A stretch of 64,000 bases of DNA from the NCBI GenBank assembly GCA_050008575.1, contig JBEKMJ010000014.1, positions 1-64,000 on the forward strand. The letters are read 5' to 3'. Positions within the stretch are counted from its first letter, which is position 1. The number at the start of each line of letters is the position of its first letter. The stretch comes from Bog-159 sp050008575 (lineage in GTDB: Bacteria > Acidobacteriota > Terriglobia > Bryobacterales > Bryobacteraceae). Below are positions 38,248-45,679 of the stretch, in pieces. A program made the position numbers and the translations under genes. The notes under the pieces were generated by a model. The model was given only the letters and a program-made list of their open reading frames with translations, did not search any database and was not told the DNA's origin.

Positions 38248-39831
38248 TCAGTCCGTTTGAATCACATTCACCTGGCGGAAGCGCGCGGGCGAACAGCCGT
38301 GGCTCACCGAGTTGATCTGCTCGGGCTCGCCCTTGCCGTCGTTGGGTGCGCCCCACTGCTGCCAATAACTGGGTCCGGCGATCAGGTCGAGAGACTGCCA
38401 GAAGTCCGTGGTGCGCGACTGGTAGGCCACGCGCGACACCATGCCCTGCTTCTTGCCGTGCTTAATCTCCCAAAAGGCGTCGCCGCCGAACTGGAAATTG
38501 TAACGCTGCTGATCGATTGAAAAACTGCCGTCGCCGTCGATCAGAATGCCATCGTCTACGCCCGCGATCAGGTCGTCGATACTGGTGCCGGACTTGCCCG
38601 GTTCCAGCCAGACGTTGGGCATGCGCTGGAACGGAACGCTGGACCAGTTGTCGGCATAGCAGCAGCCGCGCGATTCGCGCTCGCCGATCAGATGCGCCTG
38701 ATCGCGGATGGTCTGGTAGTGCTTGAAAATGCCTTTCTCGACGATCGGAAACTTGGTGGCCTTTACGCCATCGTCGTCGAAGCCCGTGGTGGCCAGGCCG
38801 CGGTCGGTGGTGCGGTCGCCCCAAATATTCATCAGTTCGCTGCCCACGCGTTCTTTGCCCATCTTGTCCGTGGTCAGGAAGCTGGTGCCGGCGAAATTGG
38901 CCTCGTAGCCCAGCGCGCGATCCAGTTCCGTGGAATGCCCGATGCTCTCGTGAATGGTGAGCCAGAGATGGCTGGGCATCAATACCAGATCCTTCTTGCC
39001 GGGCGTGACGGGCGGCGCATTCAGATGTTCAATCACCTCCGTGCGGATGCGTTGCGCGTTTTCCACCAGGTTCATCAGCGGCACATATTCGTACCCGGCC
39101 GTGACCTGCTGGGGCTGATAGCGGCGCGACTTGGTCAGCCTGCGCTTGAAATCGGTCGCCGTGGCGTTCACCATGGCGTAGGTCTGCAAATTGAGCTGCT
39201 GGATGGACGAACCCACCGACGAGGCGAAGTACTTGTCTTCGGAGCGGAACGACAGATTGCAGCTTGACGAGAAGACGCCCTTCTCTTTCTTCACCTCGGC
39301 GGCCGCCGTGCGGATCAGTTCCAGCTTTTCTTCGAGAGGCACCGCGAACGGATCGCGCTCGTGCGGCGTCTGCCAGCGTTCGCGATAGACCGGGACGGGC
39401 GCCAGTTCCACCGGCTTGGATCGGATCGCCACGTTGGCGCGCGCCACCGCTACGGCCTCGCCCACCATGCGCGCGATCTCCTCCTGGGTCACCAGCGGCG
39501 AGGCGGCGAAGCCCCATGCGCCATCCACGATTACGCGCACTCCGAAGCCAAACGAGCCGCCATCGGAAACCACCGGCACTTCCAGTGTCTTGCCGGTGCC
39601 GCGTTCGGGGTTCAGCCGCACGGTCAGGAATTGCTGGCGGTACCGGATGATCCGGATGTCGGCGTAGGAGGCTTTCAGCTTCTTGGCTTCGCGCAAGGCC
39701 GCCGCAGCCAGATTCTCCAGCTCGGGGTTGGGCTTGGTGGAACCCTCCGGGGCGGCAAACAAGCGCGCAGCCAGCGCCGCGGCCGCACTGGACCCGATGA
39801 ACGCACGTCTGGTGAGCCCGTTTGCAGGCAT
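38248..39831 (-). CDS. tldD: TldD-type metalloprotease subunit with Tat signal
   Basis: A 527-residue TldD family protein. The zinc motif HESIGH (His294, Glu295, His299) is intact, and the later SRGCCYADNW region contributes a further possible ligand. The N-terminus is TRRAFIGSSAAAALAARLFAAP, a twin-arginine export signal, which is unusual because TldD is normally cytoplasmic. With TldE it forms a barrel-shaped protease that degrades unstructured peptides. TldE, encoded 64 bases downstream, has no signal, so if the two assemble, export may be of the assembled pair. ATG 39831 begins the signal directly. Confidence 0.9.
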   Translation of the reverse strand: MPANGLTRRAFIGSSAAAALAARLFAAPEGSTKPNPELENLAAAALREAKKLKASYADIRIIRYRQQFLTVRLNPERGTGKTLEVPVVSDGGSFGFGVRVIVDGAWGFAASPLVTQEEIARMVGEAVAVARANVAIRSKPVELAPVPVYRERWQTPHERDPFAVPLEEKLELIRTAAAEVKKEKGVFSSSCNLSFRSEDKYFASSVGSSIQQLNLQTYAMVNATATDFKRRLTKSRRYQPQQVTAGYEYVPLMNLVENAQRIRTEVIEHLNAPPVTPGKKDLVLMPSHLWLTIHESIGHSTELDRALGYEANFAGTSFLTTDKMGKERVGSELMNIWGDRTTDRGLATTGFDDDGVKATKFPIVEKGIFKHYQTIRDQAHLIGERESRGCCYADNWSSVPFQRMPNVWLEPGKSGTSIDDLIAGVDDGILIDGDGSFSIDQQRYNFQFGGDAFWEIKHGKKQGMVSRVAYQSRTTDFWQSLDLIAGPSYWQQWGAPNDGKGEPEQINSVSHGCSPARFRQVNVIQTD

Positions 39832-39881
39832 GTGATCCCCTCTCGAAATACTGAGTATACACAGGGCGAGAGGGCGGATGG

Positions 39882-39960
39882 GTTTGTTACAAGGGGTGCC
39901 TGACAGTTTTGGTTTTTATCGGTCAGGGTCCCCAAAACGGCTAAGCACCCTGTTACAAGT
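39882..39960. repeat. Hairpin with TGTTACAAG repeats
   Basis: TTGTTACAAG occurs twice (near 39885 and 39951) around an imperfect stem, GGGGTGCCTGAC at 39895-39906 against GTCAGGGTCCCC near 39922-39933, with a T-rich loop. The GGTGCCTGAC core resembles small repeats found beside REP-type elements in many bacteria. It lies in the divergent gap between tldD and the VCBS gene. Confidence 0.4.
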
Positions 39961-39990
39961 CTCACACGAGCGTGGGTGTAGAATCGGTGT

Positions 39991-41838
39991 ATGCTGCGGC
40001 GCTTCGCCATATTAACCGGCGTGCTGATGCTGGCTGTTCCGCTGGTTGGACAGAAACCGCTGGCTTTCACGTCCAGTCCGTTTAGCGCACTCGGGACAGC
40101 TCCGCCCGGCGCCATTGCCGACTTCAACGGAGACGGCAAACCGGATATTGTATTTGCACCCGCGGGCGTCCCTCCGGTCCAACTGCAACTGCTGCTGGGC
40201 AACGGCGACGGAACGTTCCGGCAGGGTCCTCCGTTGCCCCTCACTCTCGGCAGCTACAGTGTTGCCGCCGGCGATTTGAACGGAGACGGCAAGCCGGACC
40301 TGGCCGTCTGCTATTCCAACGGCAGCCCGCCGCCCCAACTGCTGATTCTCATCAATCAAGGCAACGGCAACTTCCGGCAGGGACAATCGCTCGGCGTGTG
40401 CAATGGGCCGCTTTTCATTGCCGATTTCAATGGCGATGGCAAACCCGATATTTACGATGCCGGCGTGGACCTGTGGCTGGGCAACGGCGACGGCACCTTT
40501 AGCGGGCCCACGCAGTTCGATCCGCAACTGCCGCGCTACCCAGTGATCGCGGATTTCAACGGCGATGGCCTGCCGGACCTGGCCGCGATTCTTTCCACCG
40601 ATGGTTTGCACCAAGCCGGCGTGTGGCTCAACCAGGGCGGGGGCAGGTTCAACTCGGCGCCCCAGTTAGCGGTAAATTTCACGACTCCCTCCGGTAGCAC
40701 GAATGCCGACTCGCTGGCGGCCGGCGATTTCAACGGCGATGGCAAGGCGGACTTGGCCTACCTGGTGCCCGCGGGGCAATTGCAAACGTTCCTGCGCAAT
40801 GGAGACGGCACGTTCCAGCCGGGCGCCAGTTACGCTTTCCCCTCCGGTTACGGATTCACGCCTGGAACCATTGGCCTGTATGCACAGGACATGGACGGCG
40901 ACGGCAAGCTCGATCTGGTAGTGACCTCCGGCGAGATCATGATCCTCGGTGGGCGCGGGGACGGCACTTTCGCCCCGCACGTGGATGTGTGTGCCGGGGG
41001 CCCACTAGGGGTCTACTTCGATCTCGGCGGAAACTCCGGCGCCCTGGCATTCGGCGATTTCAATGGCGACGGAGTGCTGGACATGATCGATTATTCCACC
41101 GGCGGGTTCCCGGAGCCCATCGGGCCGAATTCCCTGCTGCTGAGCGGCGCCTCCATGCAGCCCGCAATTCACCCCGGCGGCGTCGTGAGCGCGGCGACGT
41201 TGATTTCCGGGCCTGTCTCACCCGGTGGATTGGTATCGATTTTCGGCGAGAATCTTGGCGTAGCCGCGTGCAACGGCGTGGGCGAGGAGGTTTTGTTCAA
41301 TGGGATTCCCGCCGGCATCCTGTATGCCTCGCCCAAACAGATCAACGCGCAGGTGCCTTGGGAGATCGCCGGCGCAGCCCAGGTGCAGGTCACCCCATTG
41401 AACAACGGCGCAGCCGGGGCGGCGATAACGGTGGCGGGCGCGGGCGCGACGCCGGGCATCTTCACGGCTACCGAAAGCGGCACGGGCCAAGGAACGATCG
41501 TGCCCGCCGGAACTCACCACATCGCAACGCCGGACAATCCTGCCCGGCGCGGCCAGTATGCCACGATCTATGGCACCGGGCTGGGATTGGTGACGAACCA
41601 GCCCATCACCGGCGGTCAGGCTCCCGCGGCGCCATTGGCGCAAACCATGTCGCTTCCCGTTGTAACGGTTGGTGCGGTCAATGCGCCGGTGAGCTGGTCG
41701 GGGCTGACTCCCGGTTTCACCGGCCTCTACCAGATTAATTTCCTGGTTCCCGAAAACGCGCCTGCCGGAAGCGCCATTCCAGTGACGGTGTCCCTGGATG
41801 GCGCAGCCTCCAATACGGTAACGATGGCGGTCGAGTAG
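39991..41838 (+). CDS. Exported VCBS-repeat protein with Solibacter-type C-terminal domain
   Basis: A 615-residue protein with a signal peptide (ILTGVLMLAVPLVGQ), then six or more VCBS/FG-GAP repeats (IADFNGDGKPDI, LLLGNGDGTFRQG and variants) to about residue 390. The last 220 residues are the Solibacter uncharacterised C-terminal domain: VVSAATLISGPVSPGGLVSIFGENLG, INAQVPWEIAG, RRGQYATIYGTGLGLV and LYQINFLVP. That domain is almost restricted to Bryobacterales, so it is the best single taxonomic marker here. Its role may be cell-surface attachment, but this is unproven. It is transcribed away from tldD. Confidence 0.92.
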   Translation: MLRRFAILTGVLMLAVPLVGQKPLAFTSSPFSALGTAPPGAIADFNGDGKPDIVFAPAGVPPVQLQLLLGNGDGTFRQGPPLPLTLGSYSVAAGDLNGDGKPDLAVCYSNGSPPPQLLILINQGNGNFRQGQSLGVCNGPLFIADFNGDGKPDIYDAGVDLWLGNGDGTFSGPTQFDPQLPRYPVIADFNGDGLPDLAAILSTDGLHQAGVWLNQGGGRFNSAPQLAVNFTTPSGSTNADSLAAGDFNGDGKADLAYLVPAGQLQTFLRNGDGTFQPGASYAFPSGYGFTPGTIGLYAQDMDGDGKLDLVVTSGEIMILGGRGDGTFAPHVDVCAGGPLGVYFDLGGNSGALAFGDFNGDGVLDMIDYSTGGFPEPIGPNSLLLSGASMQPAIHPGGVVSAATLISGPVSPGGLVSIFGENLGVAACNGVGEEVLFNGIPAGILYASPKQINAQVPWEIAGAAQVQVTPLNNGAAGAAITVAGAGATPGIFTATESGTGQGTIVPAGTHHIATPDNPARRGQYATIYGTGLGLVTNQPITGGQAPAAPLAQTMSLPVVTVGAVNAPVSWSGLTPGFTGLYQINFLVPENAPAGSAIPVTVSLDGAASNTVTMAVE

Positions 41839-41938
41839 TGCCGGCCAATTGCCGCAACGGCGCATGGCGACTTGCCGATACGCCGCCCAAACGCATACAA
41901 TGATTTTCGGCGGTATTTTCGCCGCTCCGAGGGGGACT

Positions 41939-42217
41939 GTGTCGGATCGCGCAATTCTATTCTTGTTTAGTGTGGTAGTTGAGATCGCTTCGCTGGCGGC
42001 GGCGGGCTGGCTGTTGGCTACCGGCCAAGCCGCATCGGTGGACGGTCTATTCCTGTTGCTGACGTGCTTGTTAGTCGCGTTGGCGTTTGGGCTCTTTATC
42101 GCCTTCATGATCCGCCGCGCCATGGAACCGGCCCCGGCGCCCGCGGCCCAGCCGGCCAAAGCCAACGCCGCGCCGGCGCAGAGCAAACCCGCGCCCGCTC
42201 CCGCGGCGCAAGTTTAG
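41939..42217 (+). CDS. Small membrane protein with Pro/Ala-rich tail
   Basis: GTG 41939, preceded by GAGGGGG, opens a 92-residue protein. Two hydrophobic helices (about 5-24 and 29-49) are followed by a short basic stretch (IRRAME) and an Ala/Pro/Lys-rich tail (PAPAPAAQPAKANAAPAQSKPAPAPAAQV). The layout, two helices with a long disordered cytoplasmic or periplasmic tail, recurs in small acidobacterial proteins of unknown function. The frame extends upstream to 41849, but that part has no ribosome site or membrane likeness. Confidence 0.65.
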   Translation: MSDRAILFLFSVVVEIASLAAAGWLLATGQAASVDGLFLLLTCLLVALAFGLFIAFMIRRAMEPAPAPAAQPAKANAAPAQSKPAPAPAAQV

Positions 42218-42241
42218 AAGTCGGAGCGGCGCCGTCTTCGG

Positions 42242-42655
42242 CTAGAACGTGCGCCGCAGATACGCCGAAATCAGAATGATCAGCAACCCGGAGATCGCGG
42301 CCCCTCCGAAGAGGCGCCCGCGGTGCTCCGGGTTCTTCGTCACCAGTACGATCCCCACCGCGAAAACGTGGGCCACCAGCATCAGCTTGATGACGAGCAA
42401 GATGTAGTACCGCGCGTTGTGTCCCGGATTGGTGGCCAGGTTGTAGCCGCCCGAAACCAGTAGTGCGGCGATGGCGCCGAAAACCAGCGGGCGGTACAGC
42501 GCGGCGGTGCGGTCAACCAGCGACTTGCGCGCCTCCGCCGCCAGCGTTCCGGCCGCCGGAACCAGCACCAGCCAGCCGTACAACATGCCGCCAATCAGCG
42601 TGGCGACCGACGCGATATGCAGCCAGCGCATGAGGATGCCAAGAGCTTCGAACAT
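42242..42655 (-). CDS. Four-helix membrane protein, CopD-like
   Basis: A 137-residue protein with four hydrophobic helices (about 9-30, 50-68, 82-104, 115-133). MRWLHIASVATLIGGMLYGWLVLVPA resembles the start of the CopD/DUF2214-like group that includes copper-resistance membrane proteins, with a conserved His in the first helix and a LLVIKLMLVAHV stretch. The function is not established. ATG 42655 is chosen because a perfect TATAAT (minus strand, 42662-42667) ends six bases upstream, which would give a leaderless message; the TTG at 42670 overlaps that promoter. Confidence 0.7.
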   Translation of the reverse strand: MFEALGILMRWLHIASVATLIGGMLYGWLVLVPAAGTLAAEARKSLVDRTAALYRPLVFGAIAALLVSGGYNLATNPGHNARYYILLVIKLMLVAHVFAVGIVLVTKNPEHRGRLFGGAAISGLLIILISAYLRRTF

Positions 42656-42679
42656 GGGTTGATTATACAATCGTTACTT
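42656..42679. promoter_or_regulatory. Shared divergent promoter, leaderless on both sides
   Basis: Only 24 bases separate two divergent start codons. The minus strand reads TATAAT at 42667-42662, six bases before ATG 42655. The plus strand reads TATACA at 42664-42669, ten bases before ATG 42680. The two -10 elements overlap. Neither gene has a ribosome-binding site, so both messages probably begin at or near the start codon. Confidence 0.6.
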
Positions 42680-43312
42680 ATGGTGCATGAAATCCTGCCG
42701 GTGGGCATGCTGCAATGCAATTGCTCCATCTTCGGCGACGAGCAGTCGGGCGACGCTGTGGTGATCGATCCGGGCGACAACCTGCCGCAGATCGAGCGCA
42801 TCCTGGCGCGCCACGGCCTGCACGTGAAAGCCATCGTGATCACACACGCGCACATCGACCACATTGGCGGCGCGCACAAGCTGCATGCGTCCACTGGCGC
42901 GCCGGTCTACATGAACGAAAACGACGACAAGCTACAGGACATGATGGACATGCAAGCCGCGTGGGTGGGCGTGCGCACGCCGGAGCGGACCGTGATCGAT
43001 GCGCCGCTGCGGGATGGCGATATCCTGCGCGCGGCCGGCGCGGAATTCCACGTGCTGCACACGCCGGGCCACACGCCGGGCAGCGTCAGCCTGTGGCTGC
43101 CCTCCGAAAAGAAGCTGGTGGCCGGCGACACGCTGTTCCGCGACAGCATCGGGCGCACCGACCTGCCGTTCGGCGATGGCGATCAAATCCTGAGATCGAT
43201 TCACGACAAGTATTTCGCGCTGCCGGATGAAACCGTAGTCATACCGGGGCATGGGCCGGTGACCACGCTGGGCCGCGAGAAGCAGTTCAATTATTTCCTG
43301 CAGGGGATGTAA
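42680..43312 (+). CDS. MBL-fold hydrolase (glyoxalase II-like)
   Basis: A 210-residue metallo-beta-lactamase-fold protein with the metal motif THAHIDHIGG (His56, His58, Asp60, His61), HTPGHTPGSV (later His), AGDTLFRDSIGRTDLPFGD (bridging Asp) and VIPGHGPVTTLG (final His). This is the small GloB-like hydrolase group that cleaves thioesters or related esters; the true substrate is unknown. ATG 42680 is used because the MVHEILPVGMLQCNC strand begins the fold and the upstream frame overlaps the divergent gene. The aminotransferase gene follows with no gap. Confidence 0.88.
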   Translation: MVHEILPVGMLQCNCSIFGDEQSGDAVVIDPGDNLPQIERILARHGLHVKAIVITHAHIDHIGGAHKLHASTGAPVYMNENDDKLQDMMDMQAAWVGVRTPERTVIDAPLRDGDILRAAGAEFHVLHTPGHTPGSVSLWLPSEKKLVAGDTLFRDSIGRTDLPFGDGDQILRSIHDKYFALPDETVVIPGHGPVTTLGREKQFNYFLQGM

Positions 43313-44443
43313 ATGCAGATACCCAACTGGCCGGTTTCGACCGAACGCGAAATCGAGCTGCTACGCGAGGTGCTGGACAGCGGGCGCTGGGGCGGCCACA
43401 GCGACCTCGTGAAGCGGTTGGAGAGCGAGTTCGCCGCCTTCACGCATTGCGCGCATGCAATTTCGGCCATGAACGGCACCGTCACCCTGGAAATGGCGTT
43501 ATGCGCGGTGGAAGTCGGCCCGGGCGACGAGGTGATCGTGCCCGCAATTTCTTTCGTCTCGACGGCCATGGCGGTGTCGCGGGTGGGCGCTACGCCCGTG
43601 TTCGTCGATATTGAGCCACTGAGCTTCAACATGGACCCGGAGCGCGCCGCCGCGGCCATCACGCCCCGCACCAAGGCCATCATCGCCGTACATTTCGGCG
43701 CCGCCATCGCGGATATGGACCGGCTCGTGCCGCTGGCCGCCGAACGAGATCTGGCGCTGATCGAAGACGCGGCGCACGCGCATGGGTCGGAGTGGGCCGG
43801 CCGCCGCGCGGGCAGCCTGGGCCTGGCCGGCTCGTTCAGCTTCCAGAATTCAAAGGTGATGACGGCGGGCGAAGGCGGCATGCTGACCACCAACGACGCG
43901 GCGTTTGCCGACCGCACATGGTCCATCATGGACCAGGGCCGCAAACCCGGCGGCGGATGGTTCCACCACTACTTGCTGGGCAGCAACTACCGCATCACAG
44001 GCTTGCAGGCGGCAGTTCTGCTGGCGCAGCTTGAACGCCTGCCCGAACAGAACTGCCGCCGCACGCGCAATGCGGCCTGGCTGCGGGCTGAACTGGCGGA
44101 CGTGCCGGGGCTGGCGTTTCAATCCGTGCCGCGGCAGCAGAATGCCAACTCGTGGTATCTGCTGCTGGGCCGCATCGACGCGCAACGTATGGGCCGCACG
44201 CGCGACCAGTTTCATCGCGCGCTCGCTGCGCAAGGCGTGCCTTGTACGCCGTTCTATCCGCACCCGCTCTACGGTAATCCACTGTATCTGGAGGGCGGCT
44301 GCCGCGTGGAGCCTTGTCCAGTGGCCGAAGCCTGCATCGGCGACGCGTTCTGGCTGCCGCATCGCGCGTTGCTCGGCGACGAAGAGACTACGCGGGAGAT
44401 AGCGGGTGCCATACGTAAAGCTTGTAATGAGGTCGCATCATGA
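43313..44443 (+). CDS. DegT/DnrJ/EryC1/StrS-type PLP aminotransferase
   Basis: A 376-residue fold-type I enzyme. PLP-binding residues are seen: the catalytic Lys181 in SFSFQNSKVMTAGEGGML and Asp152 in LIEDAAHAHGSEW. The N-terminus WPVSTEREIELLREVLDSGRWGGHSDLVKRLESEFA is typical of the DegT/AHBA-synthase subgroup that aminates keto-sugars or inositol-type ketones. It starts directly after the MBL stop and ends in an ATGA overlap with a Tat-exported isomerase-like gene. The three may act on one cyclitol or amino sugar, but no pathway is established. Confidence 0.9.
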   Translation: MQIPNWPVSTEREIELLREVLDSGRWGGHSDLVKRLESEFAAFTHCAHAISAMNGTVTLEMALCAVEVGPGDEVIVPAISFVSTAMAVSRVGATPVFVDIEPLSFNMDPERAAAAITPRTKAIIAVHFGAAIADMDRLVPLAAERDLALIEDAAHAHGSEWAGRRAGSLGLAGSFSFQNSKVMTAGEGGMLTTNDAAFADRTWSIMDQGRKPGGGWFHHYLLGSNYRITGLQAAVLLAQLERLPEQNCRRTRNAAWLRAELADVPGLAFQSVPRQQNANSWYLLLGRIDAQRMGRTRDQFHRALAAQGVPCTPFYPHPLYGNPLYLEGGCRVEPCPVAEACIGDAFWLPHRALLGDEETTREIAGAIRKACNEVAS

Positions 44444-45483
44444 GTAACGATCAAAATCCAATCAGCCGGCGCGGGTTTGTCCAAACCGCGGCGCTGGCAG
44501 CCGGCACGCTGGCTACGGCGGAACTGACGCGCGCCAAGACCCCGGCAGCCGATGTGAAGATCGGACTCTATAGCATCACCTACGGTGGTGTGTGGTATCG
44601 CGGCGATGCCTTAACGGTCGAGCAAGTCATCGCCCGCGCCCACAAGTTCGGATATCAGGGCGTGGAGATCGACGGCAAACGCCCGCATGGCAATCCGCTC
44701 GATATGCCGCAGGCCCGCTGCCGCGAGCTCCGGCGCGTGGCCGCCGATCTGGGCCTCGAAATCTACGCCGTGGCCGCGAACAACGATTTCAGCAGTCCCA
44801 TTCCGGAGCATCGCGAATCCCAGTTGGTCTATACGCGGGAGTTGATGCGCATGACGGCCGACCTGGGCGCGCACGTGCTGCGGGTCTTCCTGGCTTGGCC
44901 GGGTGTCACGCTGCGGCCGGAGGGCGGCGGCAGCTACGATTTCGCGAAAGCCGTGTGGAAGGCCGAGCATCAAGATTTCTTCGCCGAGCAGACATGGTCC
45001 TGGTGCCGCCAGAGCTTGGCCGAAGCTGCCAAACTCGCCGGCGATTTCGGCGTCACGCTGGCTTTACAGAATCACCCGCCGGTGATCGACAAGGGCTACG
45101 TCGACTGCCTGCGCATGGTGAACGAAGTAGCATCGCCGCATCTTAAGATCTGTTTCGACGCGCGTTTAGAGCACACCCTGGACGAAGCCGGCGTGCGCCA
45201 GGCCGTGAACGAAGTGGGCGCGCTGCAGACGCTCTGGCACTACGGCGGCGAATACGACCGCGGCCCCGATGGGATCACGGTGAAAGGCGACGAAAAAGCA
45301 CTGGCGGAAATGCTCGGCTTGCTCGATATCGGGTACCAGGGCTATGCGGGCTTTGAGCTGTGCCATCCGCTGCCGGTCGATAACGGCCAAACGGTGGGAT
45401 TGGACTTTGTCGACAAAAACGCCCAACTGGCCGCCGAATACATGCGCGGCGTACTGGCGGAGGCCAAAAGGCCGCTCCCCTAA
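44440..45483 (+). CDS. Tat-exported sugar isomerase/epimerase-like TIM barrel
   Basis: A 347-residue protein starting SRRGFVQTAALAAGTLATAE, a twin-arginine signal. The rest is a xylose isomerase-like TIM barrel: KFGYQGVEIDGKRPHG, ALQNHPPVIDKG, KICFDARLEHTLDEAG, TLWHYGGEYDRG and YAGFELCHPLP give acidic and His residues of a divalent-metal site. It starts in an ATGA overlap with the DegT gene. Action outside the cytoplasm is expected, unlike the related protein at 23555. The 3' end is followed at once by a perfect inverted repeat. Confidence 0.88.
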   Translation: MSNDQNPISRRGFVQTAALAAGTLATAELTRAKTPAADVKIGLYSITYGGVWYRGDALTVEQVIARAHKFGYQGVEIDGKRPHGNPLDMPQARCRELRRVAADLGLEIYAVAANNDFSSPIPEHRESQLVYTRELMRMTADLGAHVLRVFLAWPGVTLRPEGGGSYDFAKAVWKAEHQDFFAEQTWSWCRQSLAEAAKLAGDFGVTLALQNHPPVIDKGYVDCLRMVNEVASPHLKICFDARLEHTLDEAGVRQAVNEVGALQTLWHYGGEYDRGPDGITVKGDEKALAEMLGLLDIGYQGYAGFELCHPLPVDNGQTVGLDFVDKNAQLAAEYMRGVLAEAKRPLP

Positions 45484-45608
45484 GCTTGTTCTTATCTGCG
45501 TTCATCTGCGTTCATCTGCGGCCATATGCTTTTCTTCCGGCCCGGCCCGAGAATCAAGACCCGATATTGGCCGCAGATGAACGCAGATGAACGCAGATAA
45601 GAACAAGC
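45484..45608. repeat. 41-bp perfect inverted repeat with internal ATCTGCGTTC units
   Basis: Arms 45484-45524 and 45568-45608 are perfect reverse complements over 41 bases, with a 43-base spacer. Each arm contains the 10-base unit ATCTGCGTTC twice and the start of a third. The unit resembles the GCAGATGAACGCAGAT repeats scattered in many unrelated bacterial genomes. It begins one base after the stop of the Tat isomerase gene and could form a very stable transcript hairpin. Confidence 0.92.
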
Positions 45609-45679
45609 CATCCGTAACAGGACTTTCAGAGCCAAAACAACTATAATTTGCTTTAAGCCTCGCAAACGGAGTCACACAA

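Noticed and set aside
45484..45608. CRISPR-like array because of repeated 10-base units
   Set aside because: The units are contiguous and mirrored in two arms with one spacer; there are no regular spacers and no cas genes.
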